From NCBI GenBank assembly GCA_003640385.1, contig RCAB01000573.1, positions 1-36,408 on the forward strand: a stretch of 36,408 bases of DNA, in the 5' to 3' direction. Below are positions 33,966 to 36,408 of this stretch, piece after piece. The notes beneath the pieces are model-generated. The model had not been told where the DNA came from, did no database searches, and worked only from the letters and a program-made list of their open reading frames with translations. Each line of letters starts with the position of its first letter. The first letter of the stretch is position 1. A program made the position numbers and the translations under genes. Source of the stretch: Setaria digitata. Lineage: Eukaryota > Nematoda > Chromadorea > Rhabditida > Setariidae.

Positions 33966-36408
33966 GTTTATCTTCGTTTTTTTTTTTTTTTAATTCATTT
34001 GATCAGGCGAAACCTTTTCCACTAATAATTTATAATATGATTCGGCACGTGACAGTTTTAGAATAATTTGAATCTAAGAATGTTATTTGATAGCTGGAAT
34101 CATAAAGAGGAGGTCGAAATACTCAACAATATGTGAAATATCAAATTTAGTTGATGACAAGGTATCGGAAAAATTTTGCTATCTTGTGATGTGAACTGAA
34201 TCTAGGAAATTGAATGGATTGTAGGAATCAAAATTTTTATAAAGATCAAAAGGTAAGGAAATATATAAAGTTGCAATTATTCACACAAACGGTACTTCGG
34301 AAAATTCTGTGGTGAAATTTTCAAATTAGATACAGATTTCAACGTGCTGAATTTTATTATTCATCCGATCAGCAATAATTTGGATGTTGGAAATATATTC
34401 CGATTTTTATTGCATACTACCCTTTTTGATTTTCCTCGCATTTCTTAATATATAAGCATCTTTTTCTTTTTGATTTCGGTCATCTAATAGATATCAATCA
34501 CAATAATATGAATAAGACAAGTTTCTATACCATAAAATTCATTTAATTCACAGACTGTAATGATGATAGCCTTTATTCAGAACATTTATTTTACCTAGAG
34601 AGAAAAGTAACATATCTTATACTGATGGAATTTTTCAATTTTTTTCTCTATACAAAAAAAAGAAATCATAGTGTAGAAGACAAATGCAGCATTCTAATCG
34701 TCATAATATTATGCTAAATTATAGAATTCTAATTGAAATTCTATCCGAAATTCTCCATCTCATACCTTATTTGAAAATACTGAAAATAGGGAAAGATTTT
34801 TGCTCTTTCAATATCATCACATAGATAATAGAGTTTCAAAACAAAGGAACAATCTGTAACGCGGCACTTAAGCATCGGTAAAGCAAAACACTTTTGTTGA
34901 GTGGGATTTAGTTAATTCTACAATTCAATAAAATCATTAAATAGAGATCTCCAATCATCGTATTTTCTTTAAAATCTGATTGCTTGAGTTTCCCTACACG
35001 GATTCTGATGAAATCATGTTTGAAGTTGATCACTGAACTTGACATTCCAATTGAATAAGCTGTATAATGTATTTTCATACAAATTCCTTTTCTCCTTTGG
35101 ATGAGCAAAATCAAAGTACGTCAACTGACCAAAGAGGTAATAAATGCTGAAAGAAAAAATGAAAATGCTTTGGAGAACTAAATCGACTGTAATTTAGTGG
35201 AAGCAATATTCAGCTGTCTCGACCAAATAGTGCTGGAAACAGTCAAGTTAGATCTACAATTATTAGAACTCCGTTTTTAATCATATTCCTTTGCGCATCA
35301 GTAAGTGAATATCACCAGTTGACCATCCTTCAACATAGGCTTAATTAGTCCCATTGTTTCATCGAGCGAAAAAATCTACGATCTTAAAGTCAATACTATT
35401 AGTTATGATATTCCTTTCTGTTTGATTCCTTTTTTCTTTTTTGGTCTCAAAAAAGTCTCTAAAACAAGACATATTTCTCAATTTCTTTGAATTAATCAGA
35501 AAACATCAAATATTTCTAGCGAAAAATTGCAGGTTAAAGCAAACAAAATACTAATATTAATATTCAGCAAAATATTCCAATTTAACATTGTAATAATATA
35601 ATAATAAAGAAAATGTCGTCAGCGCAGGTTGTATTATTTAGAAATAATGAGAGCACAAAACTTTTTCATATGCAACTATATGAAAAATGATGACGAAGTT
35701 GTACAGCAAGAAAAGTATATTAATTGATTCAATAACTGAATTATTACAATTTTGAAGTTCCTTTTTTTCGCTCCCAACATATGTCTAGGAAACGGTTGCG
35801 AGTGATGTTAATCATATCATGGGGCTTTGGCTATACTTTTTTAAAGTAAATTTAAGCTTATGTATGCATTTATTTTCATACTCACAGCCTACCTTTTTTC
35901 ACCAACTTTTTCTCTTCCACTTTTTTGAAATTGAGTAATTAATGCATTTCCCTTACTTCTTACTCTATATTATCTTCGCATGTCTTCCTCAACATGTATT
36001 TCTTCATTTCTGTACAGACAATAAGATAAGGTAGTGGAGCTGTGTGTGATGTAGAGAATTAGAAGGCTAGAACAGTTTATTGATGCTGGTAATCGAAGTG
36101 CCCCGGAAGGTGATTTTATCTACCTTTCTGCTCTGTCTTGATATGTAAGAGTGGGAAGGAATATGCAAATGAGGACTTGGGTGCCATTCGCTGAACCAAA
36201 CAGTCTTACATAATACATCTCTTATTATCGGTTGCGGATTTATTGCCTTCTCTTTTTTGGTGAATTGTCATTTTTTGCTTTATTATTAGCGATTGACTTC
36301 TGACTTGACTTTTGTGTATTTTTACAAAGTGTGTTTCAGCTTTATTCCCTGCAGCAATTTATCATTATTTTCCTCAAAGGAAAGCGTTTATTTCCACTCT
36401 ACTATGGG
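33966..36408. other. AT-rich region with no supported gene
   Basis: About 2.4 kb to the window edge. On the minus strand a 43-codon frame at 35146-35014 follows a good acceptor (TTTTTTCTTTCAG) and reads like protein (FGQLTYFDFAHPKEKRN), but no upstream exon fits its phase. An overlapping minus-strand frame runs at 35114-34908. Neither is enough for a gene call. Confidence 0.45.

Overview
The window reads as nuclear DNA of a parasitic nematode, most likely a spirurid or filarial species. The evidence is its AT-richness, many introns of about 50-700 bp, TTTCAG-like 3' splice sites, several starts lying 5-20 bp after such a site (as expected for spliced-leader trans-splicing), and a 171-residue divergent-loop cyclophilin typical of nematodes. 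The species cannot be named from the sequence. One N occurs at 262. All gene models were built by eye from reading frame, splice sites and intron phase; no search was run.

Layout, left to right. (1) 1958-5093 (+): an 11-exon C2H2 zinc-finger protein of about 604 aa. (2) 5891-6390 (-): a possible two-exon small basic protein. (3) 7564-7636 (-): tRNA-Arg(UCU). (4) 8848-10637 (-): a five-exon cyclophilin (PPIase). (5) 12592-17328 (-): a nine-exon, basic, Ser-rich protein of about 553 aa with a KEN motif and no family I recognise. (6) About 2.8 kb without a gene, holding a duplicated inverted-arm repeat and a cluster of GATAA/TTATC motifs. (7) 20149-23874 (+): a seven-exon protein of about 684 aa with an acidic N-terminus, a coiled coil, a Cys cluster and an Arg/Ser/His-rich tail. 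(8) 25474-27539 (+): MND1, the meiotic recombination cofactor. (9) 28998-33337 (+): a p53-family protein with DNA-binding, tetramerisation (IRGR) and SAM domains, the likely orthologue of C. elegans cep-1. (10) About 3 kb with no supported gene.

The most notable content is the MND1-p53 pair. MND1 is reported absent from C. elegans together with HOP2 and DMC1, so its presence implies this lineage kept the DMC1-type meiotic strand-exchange machinery. The p53 homologue keeps the zinc ligands, two key DNA-contact arginines and a recognisable vertebrate-like tetramerisation motif, plus a SAM domain. Two introns (one in the zinc-finger gene, one at the start codon of MND1) appear to use GC rather than GT donors. 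Neighbouring genes are more than 1 kb apart or on opposite strands, so there is no sign of an operon.
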